Positions 10,784-19,737 of a stretch of 64,000 nucleotides of DNA are shown in pieces; position 1 is the stretch's first letter; each line of letters begins with the position of its first letter. Position numbers and translations under genes: made by a program. The DNA is from Terrirhizobium terrae (GTDB lineage Bacteria > Pseudomonadota > Alphaproteobacteria > Rhizobiales > Rhizobiaceae). The stretch spans positions 1,115,501 to 1,179,500 of the forward strand of contig NZ_CP104992.1 in the NCBI RefSeq assembly GCF_030323265.1, read 5' to 3'. The notes beneath the pieces were generated by a model, which was not told where the DNA came from, ran no database searches, and was given only the letters and a program-made list of their open reading frames with translations.

Positions 10784-10984
10784 CGTCTTCTCCGTCAACG
10801 GTTCTGGTCTGACAAAAACAGCGGGATGACCGGGAAACAAGCAGCCGAAAGGATGCTGGCGTAGGATCGGATGAGCTGCTTTCGTCCCCCTGGTTGTGAC
10901 GACCTGGATAGCCATGATCGCCCTCGTTTTGACGGGAACCGAGGGCAGCGTTACGCAGCAATCAGTTCGCCGTTCCGGCGGGTT

Positions 10985-11009
10985 AACGCGACAGAAAAAG
11001 AAAAGTTCC
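10985..11009 (-). promoter_or_regulatory. EcfG-type promoter of rpoH2
   Basis: On the minus strand GGAAC (11009-11005) is followed by 16 bases and CGTT (10988-10985), an exact EcfG/RpoE2 consensus. It sits just beyond the carD terminator and leaves a leader of about 200 bases before rpoH2. Confidence 0.75.
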
Positions 11010-11015
11010 AATAAA

Positions 11016-11042
11016 AAAACCCGGCTCAAGGCCGGGTTTTTT
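11016..11042. terminator. intrinsic terminator after carD
   Basis: Hairpin CCCGGC-TCAAG-GCCGGG (11020-11036) is flanked by A7 on the left and T6 on the right. On the minus strand this is a strong intrinsic terminator 25 bases after the carD stop codon. It can also work on the plus strand. Confidence 0.9.
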
Positions 11043-11064
11043 GCATGCTTATTTTCAAGCTGAA

Positions 11065-11637
11065 TCAGGCAGCTTCTTCCTGTGCCTCGTCTTCATCCAG
11101 GGACTTGCCACGCTTTGGGCCCTTGGCCAGGTTTACCTCGACGAGGCGAACGGCTTCGGTTTCCGACATCTTGTTGACGGCGGCGATTTCGCGGGCCATC
11201 CGATCAAGCGCAGCTTCGTACAGCTGGCGTTCGGAATAGGACTGCTCCGGCTGGTTTTCAGCGCGATAGAGATCACGAACCACTTCTGCGATGGAGATCA
11301 GGTCGCCGGAATTGATCTTGGCATCATATTCCTGGGCGCGACGCGACCACATTGTACGCTTGACGCGGGCTTTGCCCTGCACGACCTTGAGCGCACGTTC
11401 GACGAAATCCGTCTCCGAAAGCTTGCGCATGCCGATAGTCACGGCCTTGGTAACCGGAACCTTGAGCCGCATCTTGTCTTTTTCGAAGTCGATGACAAAA
11501 AGCTCAAGCTTCATGCCAGCTACTTCTTGCTCTTCAATCGCGGTGATCGTACCTACGCCATGCGCCGGATACACGATCGATTCGCCGGTCTTGAAGCCCT
11601 GGCGTGCAGGGGAATTCTTTTTCTGCTGAGTCGTCAT
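11065..11637 (-). CDS. CarD/CdnL family transcription regulator
   Basis: A 190-aa protein with an N-terminal CarD/TRCF RNA polymerase-interaction domain (GESIVYPAHGVGTITAIEEQEVAG, about residues 17-75) and a helical C-terminal part (VVRDLYRAENQPEQSYSERQLYEAALDRMAREIA) that in the family binds DNA near the -10 element. CdnL-type proteins stabilise open complexes at housekeeping promoters. Start ATG 11637 gives the usual family length. It lies upstream of rpoH2 but is separated from it by a strong terminator. The frame is intact. Confidence 0.9.
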   Translation of the reverse strand: MTTQQKKNSPARQGFKTGESIVYPAHGVGTITAIEEQEVAGMKLELFVIDFEKDKMRLKVPVTKAVTIGMRKLSETDFVERALKVVQGKARVKRTMWSRRAQEYDAKINSGDLISIAEVVRDLYRAENQPEQSYSERQLYEAALDRMAREIAAVNKMSETEAVRLVEVNLAKGPKRGKSLDEDEAQEEAA

Positions 11638-12226
11638 TCGTTTCAAAAACTCCCTTCTACTCACCCATCTCTGGGTCGGGGAAACCGGGTCAGTCAGGCC
11701 CGGATGAGACGGGGGATACCGTCGGGTCACTCCATACTGATCCGCCCAAACGCGCACGAAAAAACAAATCCCATCGCTAAACTGCGACCGACAACATGAA
11801 ACGCTGTAATGTCACGGAGAGCGCGTATGCTGACCTGTTGCTTTCGTGATGTTTTTTGGGCACGCCAGTGCCGCTTTGTGGAACAGTGTCTCTTCTCTAC
11901 CACAAAAAAGTGCGTAAATCAATAATTTGGTTTCACGGCGTGCAAAAGACCGCTTATCCAGTCCGTGCCTACAAATGCATCAAGACTGGTCGGAAGCCAC
12001 GCATCACAGCGTCACACTCATTCCGGCACGTGGCCGTGACCACATCGCAGAACGTGCGGCCCAAGCCTTCTCCTCAATCAGATAGCAAGTTCACTCTGCC
12101 AATCAAGTCATCAGAATGCGGGCGGCGTAAAAATGCCACTCCGGGCACACTGGAGAACCGCATTGCAATCATTGACGGGCGGAGTGGTACGCCGCCGGAT
12201 CATCGACCCGACGGCGCCGATCTGCC
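11638..12226. other. 589-bp non-coding gap upstream of carD
   Basis: This stretch is visibly lower in G+C than its neighbours in 11800-12100 and holds no frame with a plausible start or family likeness. It must contain the carD promoter. It also contains the 3' side of the flavin monooxygenase gene, and the base composition change suggests an insertion junction. No transposase, att site or tRNA was seen. Confidence 0.5.
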
Positions 12227-13453
12227 TCATAACATATGCGTCCCCGGGTCCAATCCCAAATGCACGCGACCATAGAGTTCAAGCGCGGCAGCGGGGTTTA
12301 TACCCGCATGCAGACTGGCGACACGGGCATCGCGCCACAACCGGTTGAGAGGATGGCTGGCGAAGGCAGAAGAAGCACCCGAGGCGTTCACCAGTATCTC
12401 GATGGCTTCGCGGGCTAGCTGGTTAGCGTAACTTGCATCGCGACGGATCGTGGCGCGCGTAATCAACGACAGCGCTGCGCCGTTCAGAGCCGCGTGATCC
12501 ATATCCTGCACGCATTTACGCAGGAGCAACTCGGCACATTCGATCTTCGCGCTCGCCTCACCGATCTGCAAATGCGTGACTGCGGCCTCGCTCTGCTTAT
12601 CGTACTGGGTGTGGATGATCCCGCGACGCATGGACGATTCTGCGAATTCGTCCATGACGGCCTTCGCGATACCGAGACTGACAAAGGACAGCTTGGTAGA
12701 GAAGAACGGCAAGAGCGCAAGGCGATAGAGGGCATGGCTCTCCAGATGGAGATATGCGTATTCCCCGGCCATGATCTCTGAAAAATTGACGAGCCGTGCA
12801 TTCGGCACGAAAGTGTCGAAGACCGAAACGCTGTTGCTCCCCGTCCCCCTCAATCCGATTGTATCCCAATCGTCGAGTATCTGGACGTCCGAGACGGGGA
12901 TGGCCCCTCCCAATTGCCCTACAAGCTTCCCCTCGTCGTCAAAAAGCGGCAAGCCCAGGAAGACCCAGCTCGAATGGCGAATGCCACTGGCAAAACCCCA
13001 GGTTCCGCTGTCGATCATGACGCCGTCCGATGTCCGCCGAACCTTTGCTCTTTTAGGCTGGAAGGCACCGGCCATGCGGACATTCTCGCCAGAAGAGAAA
13101 AGGTCTCGCGCAGTCTCCTGATTATACAATGCGGCGAGTGTCCACGCGCCACCGCTCAGCAGGGAAACCGTCCAGCCGACGGCGCCGTCTCCTTTGGACA
13201 GCGCCACGATGCAATCCATCAGGGTCTGGTGCGAAGCCTCCTGCCCACCATAGGCGGCTGGCTTCATGATGTCGAAGAGATGGGCCTCTTCCAACTCCCG
13301 CATCGTGCTGTCGGGGAGCCTGCAGAGCCTGTCGGTCTCCTCCCGACGGTCGGGCAGGTTTGCTGCGATGGCTTCCGCGGCTGCGACGAGTTCCGGACGA
13401 TAGGGAGCTGCCTTGCGCATGCCTCCCGTATTTGCGGCTGTGACATAATTCAT
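12227..13453 (-). CDS. flavin-dependent monooxygenase / acyl-CoA dehydrogenase-like protein
   Basis: The 408-aa protein has an acyl-CoA dehydrogenase fold: helical N-terminus, a middle beta domain with GTWGFASGIRHSSWVFLGL and DDWDTIGLRGTGSNSVSV, and a C-terminal helical domain of the Acyl-CoA_dh_2 type. The pattern is closest to group D two-component flavin hydroxylases (HsaA, DszC and HpaB-C2-like), not to true acyl-CoA dehydrogenases. Such enzymes use FMNH2 or FADH2 from a separate reductase, and no reductase gene lies nearby. It sits between carD and fdxA, next to a low-GC gap, so acquisition by transfer is possible. The substrate is unknown and the frame is intact. Confidence 0.75.
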   Translation of the reverse strand: MNYVTAANTGGMRKAAPYRPELVAAAEAIAANLPDRREETDRLCRLPDSTMRELEEAHLFDIMKPAAYGGQEASHQTLMDCIVALSKGDGAVGWTVSLLSGGAWTLAALYNQETARDLFSSGENVRMAGAFQPKRAKVRRTSDGVMIDSGTWGFASGIRHSSWVFLGLPLFDDEGKLVGQLGGAIPVSDVQILDDWDTIGLRGTGSNSVSVFDTFVPNARLVNFSEIMAGEYAYLHLESHALYRLALLPFFSTKLSFVSLGIAKAVMDEFAESSMRRGIIHTQYDKQSEAAVTHLQIGEASAKIECAELLLRKCVQDMDHAALNGAALSLITRATIRRDASYANQLAREAIEILVNASGASSAFASHPLNRLWRDARVASLHAGINPAAALELYGRVHLGLDPGTHML

Positions 13454-13619
13454 CTGCTGGCTCCTTCCAGGGAATTGCCAGCATGTTTTTGCCGTCTACC
13501 AGAGCGCGTTCATTGCACGCCCGGGCGAAGAGGTTTCAAATGTAGGATCGGCAGCATTGAACGGATGCGGCGAGATGCCGAGGAGGAGCTATGCCGGCAA
13601 GCCACAGGCAGGTGGCCGG

Positions 13620-13958
13620 TCAGTCACCCTGCCCCGGCTCGGCGGAGAAATACTTCTCGTATTTGCCCTCTTCGCCGTCGACTTCCTTGGCGCCTTCCAT
13701 CGCGTCCTTCTTGACCGTGATGTTAGGCCAGATCTGCGCGAACTCGGAATTGATCTTCAGCCACTTGTCCAGCCCCGGCTCGGTATCGGGCTTGATCGCC
13801 TCGGCGGGACATTCCGGCTCGCAGACGCCGCAATCGATGCATTCGTCGGGATGGATGACGAGGAAGTTCTCACCTTCGTAGAAGCAATCGACCGGGCAGA
13901 CCTCGACACAATCGGTATACTTGCAGCGGATACAATTATCGGTCACGACGTAAGTCAT
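13620..13958 (-). CDS. fdxA: 7Fe/8Fe ferredoxin
   Basis: The 112-aa protein begins [20 protein letters not shown] and carries the FdxA pattern: first cluster cysteines in CIRCKYTDC and CPVDC, second in [11 protein letters not shown] followed by PAEAI. The C-terminal extension ([18 protein letters not shown]) is typical of the Azotobacter FdI/FdxA class with one 3Fe-4S and one 4Fe-4S cluster. It is a cytosolic low-potential electron carrier; the partner is unknown. It lies downstream of the S4 protein gene on the same strand with a 190-bp gap. Confidence 0.93.
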   Translation of the reverse strand: MTYVVTDNCIRCKYTDCVEVCPVDCFYEGENFLVIHPDECIDCGVCEPECPAEAIKPDTEPGLDKWLKINSEFAQIWPNITVKKDAMEGAKEVDGEEGKYEKYFSAEPGQGD

Positions 13959-14148
13959 GAAGCACTCCACATAGCGCGTTGATCAGGACACCGATTGGGA
14001 AAGTCGGGCCGGAAGCGCCGGAGACAAGCAACGCAACCGCTGGAACCAGAGGCGGGCTACCCGGCATTTTCGAACGTGACGTAATGCCTTTGCCGCGCCT
14101 TAGCAAGAATAAAGCTTTCCGAAAAAGCGGCGCTGGAAGGTGGATTTT

Positions 14149-14574
14149 CTAATCGTCCCAGGGATCGGCGGCCGAACCGCCCGGGTCGGGGAAGAGACGA
14201 TCGGTCTCGCGCCGTTCCTTCTTGGTTGGCCGGCCGCTGCCCTTGATGCGCTGCGCCTGTTCGAGCGCGGTCAGCCGTTCCGTCTCTTCGCGCGGCGGCG
14301 TCAGGTCGTCATAGAGCAGCTTGGCTTCTTCATAGGGGCCGCGGCGCTCGCCGCCAGACTTGACGACGAGGATGATATCGCGGCGCTCAAGCGCAAGCTC
14401 GACCCTGTCACCAGTCTTGACCTGAAAGCTAGGCTGGCGGATCGAGGTGCCGTTCACCTTCACATGGCCGCTGTTGAGCAGACCCTGGGCGAGCGAACGC
14501 GACTTCACCATGCGCGTGAAGAAAAGCCACTTGTCGATGCGCTGGCGCGTCTCTGTCTGTGGCTTTTCCGTCAT
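14149..14574 (-). CDS. S4-domain RNA-binding protein (HslR-like)
   Basis: A 141-aa basic protein. Residues 11-70 form an S4 domain (RIDKWLFFTRMVKSRSLAQGLLNSGHVKVNG), followed by a KTGDRVELALERRDIILVV strand and a charged tail. HslR/Hsp15-like proteins bind free 50S subunits carrying nascent chains. The gene starts 13 bases after the helicase stop, so the two are probably one operon concerned with RNA or ribosomes. The frame is intact. Confidence 0.85.
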   Translation of the reverse strand: MTEKPQTETRQRIDKWLFFTRMVKSRSLAQGLLNSGHVKVNGTSIRQPSFQVKTGDRVELALERRDIILVVKSGGERRGPYEEAKLLYDDLTPPREETERLTALEQAQRIKGSGRPTKKERRETDRLFPDPGGSAADPWDD

Positions 14575-14587
14575 GGCTGAAGTCTTC

Positions 14588-17500
14588 TTACTTCTTCATC
14601 TGCTCCTTGAGAGCAGCGAGCTTTGCGAAAGGTGAATCTGGATCAAGCGGCTTTTCCTTGCGCGGGGGCTTGGCTTCGAAGCGCGCCGGCTGCGAATTCT
14701 TGTTGCGATCGTTCCGGTCGTTGCGCGGGCCGCCCTCGTGGCGATCACCGCGCGGCGGCCGGTCACCACGATTATCGGGACGACGATTGCCATCGCGTCC
14801 GCCACGAGCTTCCTGGCCGCGGCCTTCGCCGCCACGTCCCTCGCCACCCCGGCCTTCACCACCACGACGATCGTCGCGACGGCCACCGTCACGGCGTCCC
14901 TGGGCTGCGTCTTCGCCACCGGCACCCGCATTGCGCTGGCCGCCATGACCACGGCGATCACCCTGACGGTCACCATGCGGACGACCGCCACGCTGATTGT
15001 TTTCGCGGCCACCACCCGGTCGCCAGAGGAGAACCGGCTTGGCCTCCTCGGGTTCCGCAGACTTTTCAGCCTCGACAGGCGCTTCGGCAACAACAACGGT
15101 CTCGATAACGGTCTCGGCACTCGCTTCCGACGCGTTCTCAGCGTCCGCCGATACGCTCTCGATAACCGTCCCGGTCTCTGTAGCTTCGGCTGATGCAGCT
15201 TCCGCCGGAGCAGCTTCGGCCGCTTCTTCGGAGGCCGTAGCTTCCGCCGCAACAGGCTCGGCAGCCGGTGCTGCGGCGCCATCGACGCTGACAAGATGAG
15301 CCTGGGCTTCTTCGGCCGGCACGGCATCAGCGCGGTAGCCGAGGCCCTTCAGGATTTCTTCCATATCGTCCGGCGTTGCGCCGAGGATGGAGAGCATGGC
15401 GGTCGTCGCGGTGAAGCGGCGGCCGTCATAGGCACCTTCCGGACGCGGCGTCGCGCCGGGCTTCCACTGCAGCAGCGGACGGATGAGATCAGCCAGACGC
15501 TCGAGAATATCGACGCGTACCGCCCGCTTGCCGAGGAAACGGAAGCCGGCGAGCTTGTAGAAGGTCCGCTCGAAGGACGGATCGGCGACAACCGAGGTAC
15601 GACCTGCTGCAAGAGCGGGAATGAGTTCGCCATAGCCCGGCTTGTCGAGGCCATCGTTCTTCAGCGCCCAGAGAAGTGTGATGAGTTCGGCCGGAGCCGG
15701 CTTCAACAGTGCCGGCATGAAGACGTGATAGGCTCCGAAGCGGATGCCGTAGCGGCGCATCGAGGCGCGCGCATCCTGATCCAGCGACTTCACGTCGTCG
15801 GCGACATCGCGACGGAACATCACGCCGAGATTTTCGACCAGCTGGAAGGCCAGGCCCTTCGCCAGACCCTGCAGGTCTTCGGCGCGGGACAGGTCGTCGA
15901 GCGGCTTCAAGACGGTCGCGATATGATGATTGACGAAGCGTTCGATGCGGGCAAGCACATGCTCGCGCGCATTGCCGGTCAGCTGTTCGTCGGACAACAG
16001 GATGACGCGCGGGCGCATGACATGGTCGCTTGCGGCCAGACGCGCGACGGGCTCGCCGAGCCAACGGACGGAACCATCCGAACCGACGGCGAGATCGCTG
16101 TTGCCGGATGCATAAAGACGCGCAGCGCGCGCTTCGAATTCAAGCGCAAGCGCCTTTGTGCAGCAGCCTGCACAGCCTTCGCATCCGGGCCTTCCGTGCC
16201 CGATGCAAGGGTAAAGCGGAAGCCCGCCAATTGTCCGACGTGATGTCCTTCGACAAACACATCGCCATTTACACTGATTTCAGCTTCCAGCATCGCATTC
16301 TCTCTCAGGCGCCTCATGAGCACAGATGTCCTGCGATCAACAAAGCGTTTCGTCAACCTTTCATGTAGCGCGTCCGACAACCTATCCTCTATTTCCCGCG
16401 TCTTTTCTTGCCAGTGTGTCGGATCAGCAAGCCAGCCGGGACGGTTAGAGACATAAGTCCAGGTCCGGATCTGAGCGATCCGGGCAGACAGGGTGTCGAT
16501 CTCGCCATCAGTACGATCGGCACGTCGAACTTGCTCCGCCATGAAGTCCTCGTTCACCGTGCCGTGGCGCACAAGATCGAAGAAAAGCGTCGAAATAAGG
16601 TCGGCGTGCTGCGCAGGTGCAATTCTGCGGTAATCCGGGAGCGCGCAAGCGTCCCAGAGCTTTTCGACCCGCTCGGCGGTAGTCGCGAGATCGCGCACTT
16701 CGGCATAGCGGGAAAGATGGTCCAGCGCCTGGCTGTCGGTCGCCGGCAGCGCCCGCGTCAGTCCGTGTATCGTGGGCGCGGCGTCAAGGCTGCGCCTGAG
16801 ATCCTGCAGCGAGGCGAAACTCAGGTTCTTCGAGCGCCATTGCAGAACTTTGACGTTGTCGAAGTGATGACCTTCGATCCGCTCCACCAGTTCTTCGTCG
16901 AACGGCGCCACCTGGCCCGTCACCCCGAACGTGCCGTCACGCAGGTGGCGGCCCGCGCGACCGGCGATCTGCGCCATCTCGGCAGGATTGAGATTGCGGA
17001 ACTGGTATCCGTCGAACTTGCGGTCCTGAGCGAAGGCGACATGGTCGACGTCGAGATTGAGGCCCATGCCGATCGCATCGGTGGCAACCAGATATTCGAC
17101 ATCGCCTTCCTGATAGAGCCCGACCTGCGCATTGCGGGTGCGCGGGCTGAGCGCGCCGAGCACCACGGCCGCGCCACCACGCTGGCGGCGGATCAATTCT
17201 GCAATCGCGTAAACCTCGTCGGCCGAAAAGGCGACGATGGCCGAACGCTGCGGCAGGCGGGTGATCTTCTTCTGACCGGCGTAGAAGAGCTGCGACAGGC
17301 GCGGTCGCTCGACGATGGTAATACCGGGAAGCAGGCTTTCGAGGATCGGCCGCATCGTTGCGGCGCCGAGCAGCAGCGTCTCGTCCTTGCCGCGCAGGTT
17401 GAGAATGCGGTCGGTGAATATATGGCCGCGCTCGAGATCGCCGGCGAGCTGCACTTCGTCGATCGCGACGAACGAGGCCTTTGTCTCGCGCGGCATCGCT

Positions 17501-17757
17501 TCGACGGTGCAGACCGAGTAGCGGGCCATATGCGGCGTGATCTTTTCTTCGCCAGTGATCAGCGCGACATTGTGGTGCCCCACCTTCTCGACCAGCCGTG
17601 TATAAACCTCACGCGCCAGAAGACGCAGCGGCAGACCGATCACGCCGGAGCCATGCGCCACCATGCGTTCGATCGCGTAATGCGTCTTTCCGGTGTTTGT
17701 CGGGCCGAGTACGGCAGTAACGCCACGCCCGCTGAAGATCATCGGCTGAGAATTCAA
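14588..17757 (-). CDS. SUV3-like ATP-dependent RNA helicase with RGG-rich tail (frameshifted)
   Basis: This is a protein of about 1056 aa. The N-terminal half is a superfamily 2 helicase: Walker A GPTNTGKTHYA near residue 18, DEVQ box (VAIDEVQLAGDLERGH), SAT-like GAATMRP and motif VI QIAGRAGRH. This matches the SUV3/MgpS group conserved in alphaproteobacteria. The C-terminal half has a helical region, an acidic Ala/Glu-rich stretch and a basic tail with GGEGRGGEGRGGEGRG-type RGG repeats. The frame breaks at a T3 run (16155-16157, plus strand). One more base joins VQAAAQ to KALALEFEARAARLYASG. SUV3-type enzymes unwind RNA with degradosome partners; the tail probably binds RNA (inference). Confidence 0.88.
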
Positions 17758-18174
17758 AGCGAAGTTCCGCGTCCTTTAAACATCGCGTGCGTCGGAACGC
17801 CCGGAGTTTCGCCACACATGGCGATACGGCAGGCCAAACGCAAGTGGAAAAGCAGGCTCTCCCGACGATCTCGCGCCGGCGTCTTGAGCCGCAGGAACAG
17901 ATGCGAACGAATCAGCGACGAAATAGAGACTCGCCAGATTCACCCTCCGTTCTCACAATATATGGCCGCAGAGAGGATGAAAAACACCTTATCTTGTGCC
18001 TCCTCATGATTCAGATCGAATCGCAGCAAAAAGGACCGCAGGACTCGTTTCACGCAAAGAGTCAACGAGCAGGCAGATTCATTTCCATCGTATGTACGAA
18101 TAGCGGGCCACCAACAGGCGGCGCTCCGTTAACGCACCGTAACAACGTGTGAATGCAGGCTTTTTAGTCACCAT
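17758..18174. other. non-coding gap upstream of the helicase and the small stress genes
   Basis: About 420 bp between the divergent helicase (minus) and the EcfG promoter (plus). No ORF here has a ribosome binding site plus family-like sequence. It should hold the helicase promoter. Nothing else was recognised. Confidence 0.5.
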
Positions 18175-18199
18175 GGAACAAAAGTTCCCGCCTCACGTT
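18175..18199 (+). promoter_or_regulatory. EcfG-type promoter of the DUF3309 gene
   Basis: GGAAC (18175-18179), 16 bases, CGTT (18196-18199): an exact EcfG/RpoE2 promoter. The DUF3309 start codon lies 46 bases downstream. Confidence 0.8.
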
Positions 18200-18245
18200 G
18201 TCACCGCGAAATTCATCCCGGCTTCAGGGAAGTGGAGATAAGACC

Positions 18246-18401
18246 ATGCTCGGAACGGTATTGCTCGTCATACTCATCCTGCTCTTGATTGGCGCTTTGC
18301 CCAATTGGGGCTACAGCCGGGGTTGGGGCTATGGCCCGTCCGGTGGTTTGGGGCTCGTCGTTCTCATCATCATCATCCTGCTGCTCTTGGGCAGGATCTG
18401 A
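18246..18401 (+). CDS. DUF3309 small membrane protein
   Basis: The 51-aa protein has two hydrophobic stretches, MLGTVLLVILILLLIGALP and GLVVLIIIILLLLGRI, joined by an aromatic glycine loop (NWGYSRGWGYGPSGG). This is the DUF3309 pattern. A GGAG ribosome binding site precedes ATG 18246. The molecular role is unknown. The exact EcfG promoter upstream indicates general-stress control, and DUF3309 genes are common members of alphaproteobacterial stress regulons. A small glycine-zipper lipoprotein follows 34 bases later. Confidence 0.88.
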   Translation: MLGTVLLVILILLLIGALPNWGYSRGWGYGPSGGLGLVVLIIIILLLLGRI

Positions 18402-18435
18402 TAGGTTTAACTTTGGAAGGGAAGGAAACCGAGAA

Positions 18436-18690
18436 ATGAAAAAGATTATGCTGATCGCCGCGCTCGTCGGCACCCTGGCATCCTGCACGTCGACGGAGAA
18501 GGGAACCGCAATTGGCGCAGCATCGGGTGCCGTTATCGGCGGCGCCGTGACCAACAGCTGGGGTGGTGCTGCAGTAGGCGCCGTCGGTGGCGGCCTCGTC
18601 GGCGCAGCTATCGGCGAATCCCAGAAGCGCCAGGGCTATTGCGTCTATCGTGACCGTTACGGCCGCACCTACGAGGCACGTTGCCGCTAA
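18436..18690 (+). CDS. glycine-zipper small lipoprotein
   Basis: An 84-aa protein starting at ATG 18436 with GAAGGAAA as ribosome binding site. The lipoprotein signal is MKKIMLIAALVGTLASC with Cys at residue 17. A glycine-zipper segment (GAASGAVIGGAVTNSWGGAAV to GGGLVGAAIG) and a short aromatic/basic C-terminus (YCVYRDRYGRTYEARC) follow. Such proteins anchor in the outer membrane; the function is not known. It is likely cotranscribed with DUF3309 from the EcfG promoter and followed by a terminator. Confidence 0.85.
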   Translation: MKKIMLIAALVGTLASCTSTEKGTAIGAASGAVIGGAVTNSWGGAAVGAVGGGLVGAAIGESQKRQGYCVYRDRYGRTYEARCR

Positions 18691-18714
18691 ACGCGAACGC
18701 GTTAATGAAAGACG

Positions 18715-18746
18715 AGGCCGGAGCGAGAAATCGCATCCGGCCTTAA
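18715..18746 (+). terminator. terminator after the glycine-zipper lipoprotein gene
   Basis: AGGCCGGA (18715-18722) pairs with TCCGGCCT (18736-18743), followed by a weak TAACTTTT tract. The hairpin lies 25 bases after the stop codon. Confidence 0.65.
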
Positions 18747-18952
18747 CTTTTGGGAGGCTAAATCAGCGGCCGATCAAATAAGGAACGAATCATCGACGAA
18801 TCGGCGACGCTGCGATCTTCATGCTTCGTTCCCGACAACATGTTGATGTTTAATGATTTTTAAACCATAGCGACTGTGGATAAGCATGGCTGCGTCGCTG
18901 TTCAATCGTTAACGGCAGCATCTTCCCGTGTCGGGAAAGCCAATCGGCTTCC

Positions 18953-19677
18953 TCACTCCATATGCTGGCCGCCATTGGCGCTTAATGTCGAGCCGGTGAT
19001 GAAGCCCGCATCGTCCGAGGCGAGAAACACCACGCAGCGCGCAACATCCTCCGGCAGTCCCAGCCGCTTGACCGGAATCTGCGGCAGGATCTTCTCCTCC
19101 AGCACCGCCTGCGGAATGGCGCGCACCATGTCGGTCGCGGTATAGCCGGGGCAAATCGCATTGACTGTGATGTTGCGGGACGCCCCTCGAGCGCCAGCGC
19201 CTTGGTAAAGCCGAGATCGCCGGCCTTGGAGGCGGAATAGTTTACCTGCCCCGCCTGCCCCTTCTGGGCATTGATCGACGAGATGTTGATGATCCGTCCG
19301 AAGCCGCGCTCGCGCATGCCGGGCCAGACCGGGTGGGTCATGTTGAAGAGGCCATTGAGGTTGGTGCCGATGACCTCGTTCCACTGAGCGAGGGTCATCT
19401 TGTGGAACATGCCATCGCGCGTGATGCCGGCATTGTTGACGAGAATGTCGATCGGCCCGAGCCGCTCTTCCACCAGGGCAATACCCGAAACGCAGGCGTC
19501 GTAGTCCGACACGTCCCACTTGAACACCGGAATGCCGGTCGTCGTGTGGAATTCGGCAGCCTTTTCGTCATTGCCGTGATAGCTTGCAGCGACGGTGTAT
19601 CCGGCCTCCTGCAGCGCAACGGAGATCGCTTCTCCGATGCCGCGCGTTCCGCCGGAAACGAGAGCAACTCGTCCCAT
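18953..19677 (-). CDS. phaB: acetoacetyl-CoA reductase (frameshifted)
   Basis: This is a short-chain dehydrogenase of about 241 aa. It begins MGRVALVSGGTRGIGEAIS (NADPH-binding TGxxxGxG-type loop), has NNAGITRDGMFHKM, and the catalytic Ser/Tyr/Lys set in NISSINAQKGQAGQVNYSASKAG. It ends GGQHME, as in rhizobial PhaB. It reduces acetoacetyl-CoA to (R)-3-hydroxybutyryl-CoA for PHB synthesis. The frame breaks at a C4 run (19183-19186). One more base gives ALALEGASRNITVNAICPGY. It lies 60 bases downstream of phaA in the same operon. No phaC is present in the window. Confidence 0.93.
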
Positions 19678-19737
19678 CGATCCTCCCTGTCATTCTCGGC
19701 CGATCTTGTGGCCGGCCATTATCGTATCCGCCTCTAA

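Noticed and set aside
11856..12275. 139-codon ORF in the low-GC gap upstream of carD
   Set aside because: No credible ribosome binding site, atypical composition and no family pattern. It also overlaps the end of the flavin monooxygenase gene on the other strand.
17787..18152. 121-codon plus-strand ORF upstream of DUF3309
   Set aside because: Lacks a ribosome binding site and any conserved pattern. The region reads as promoter DNA for divergent genes.
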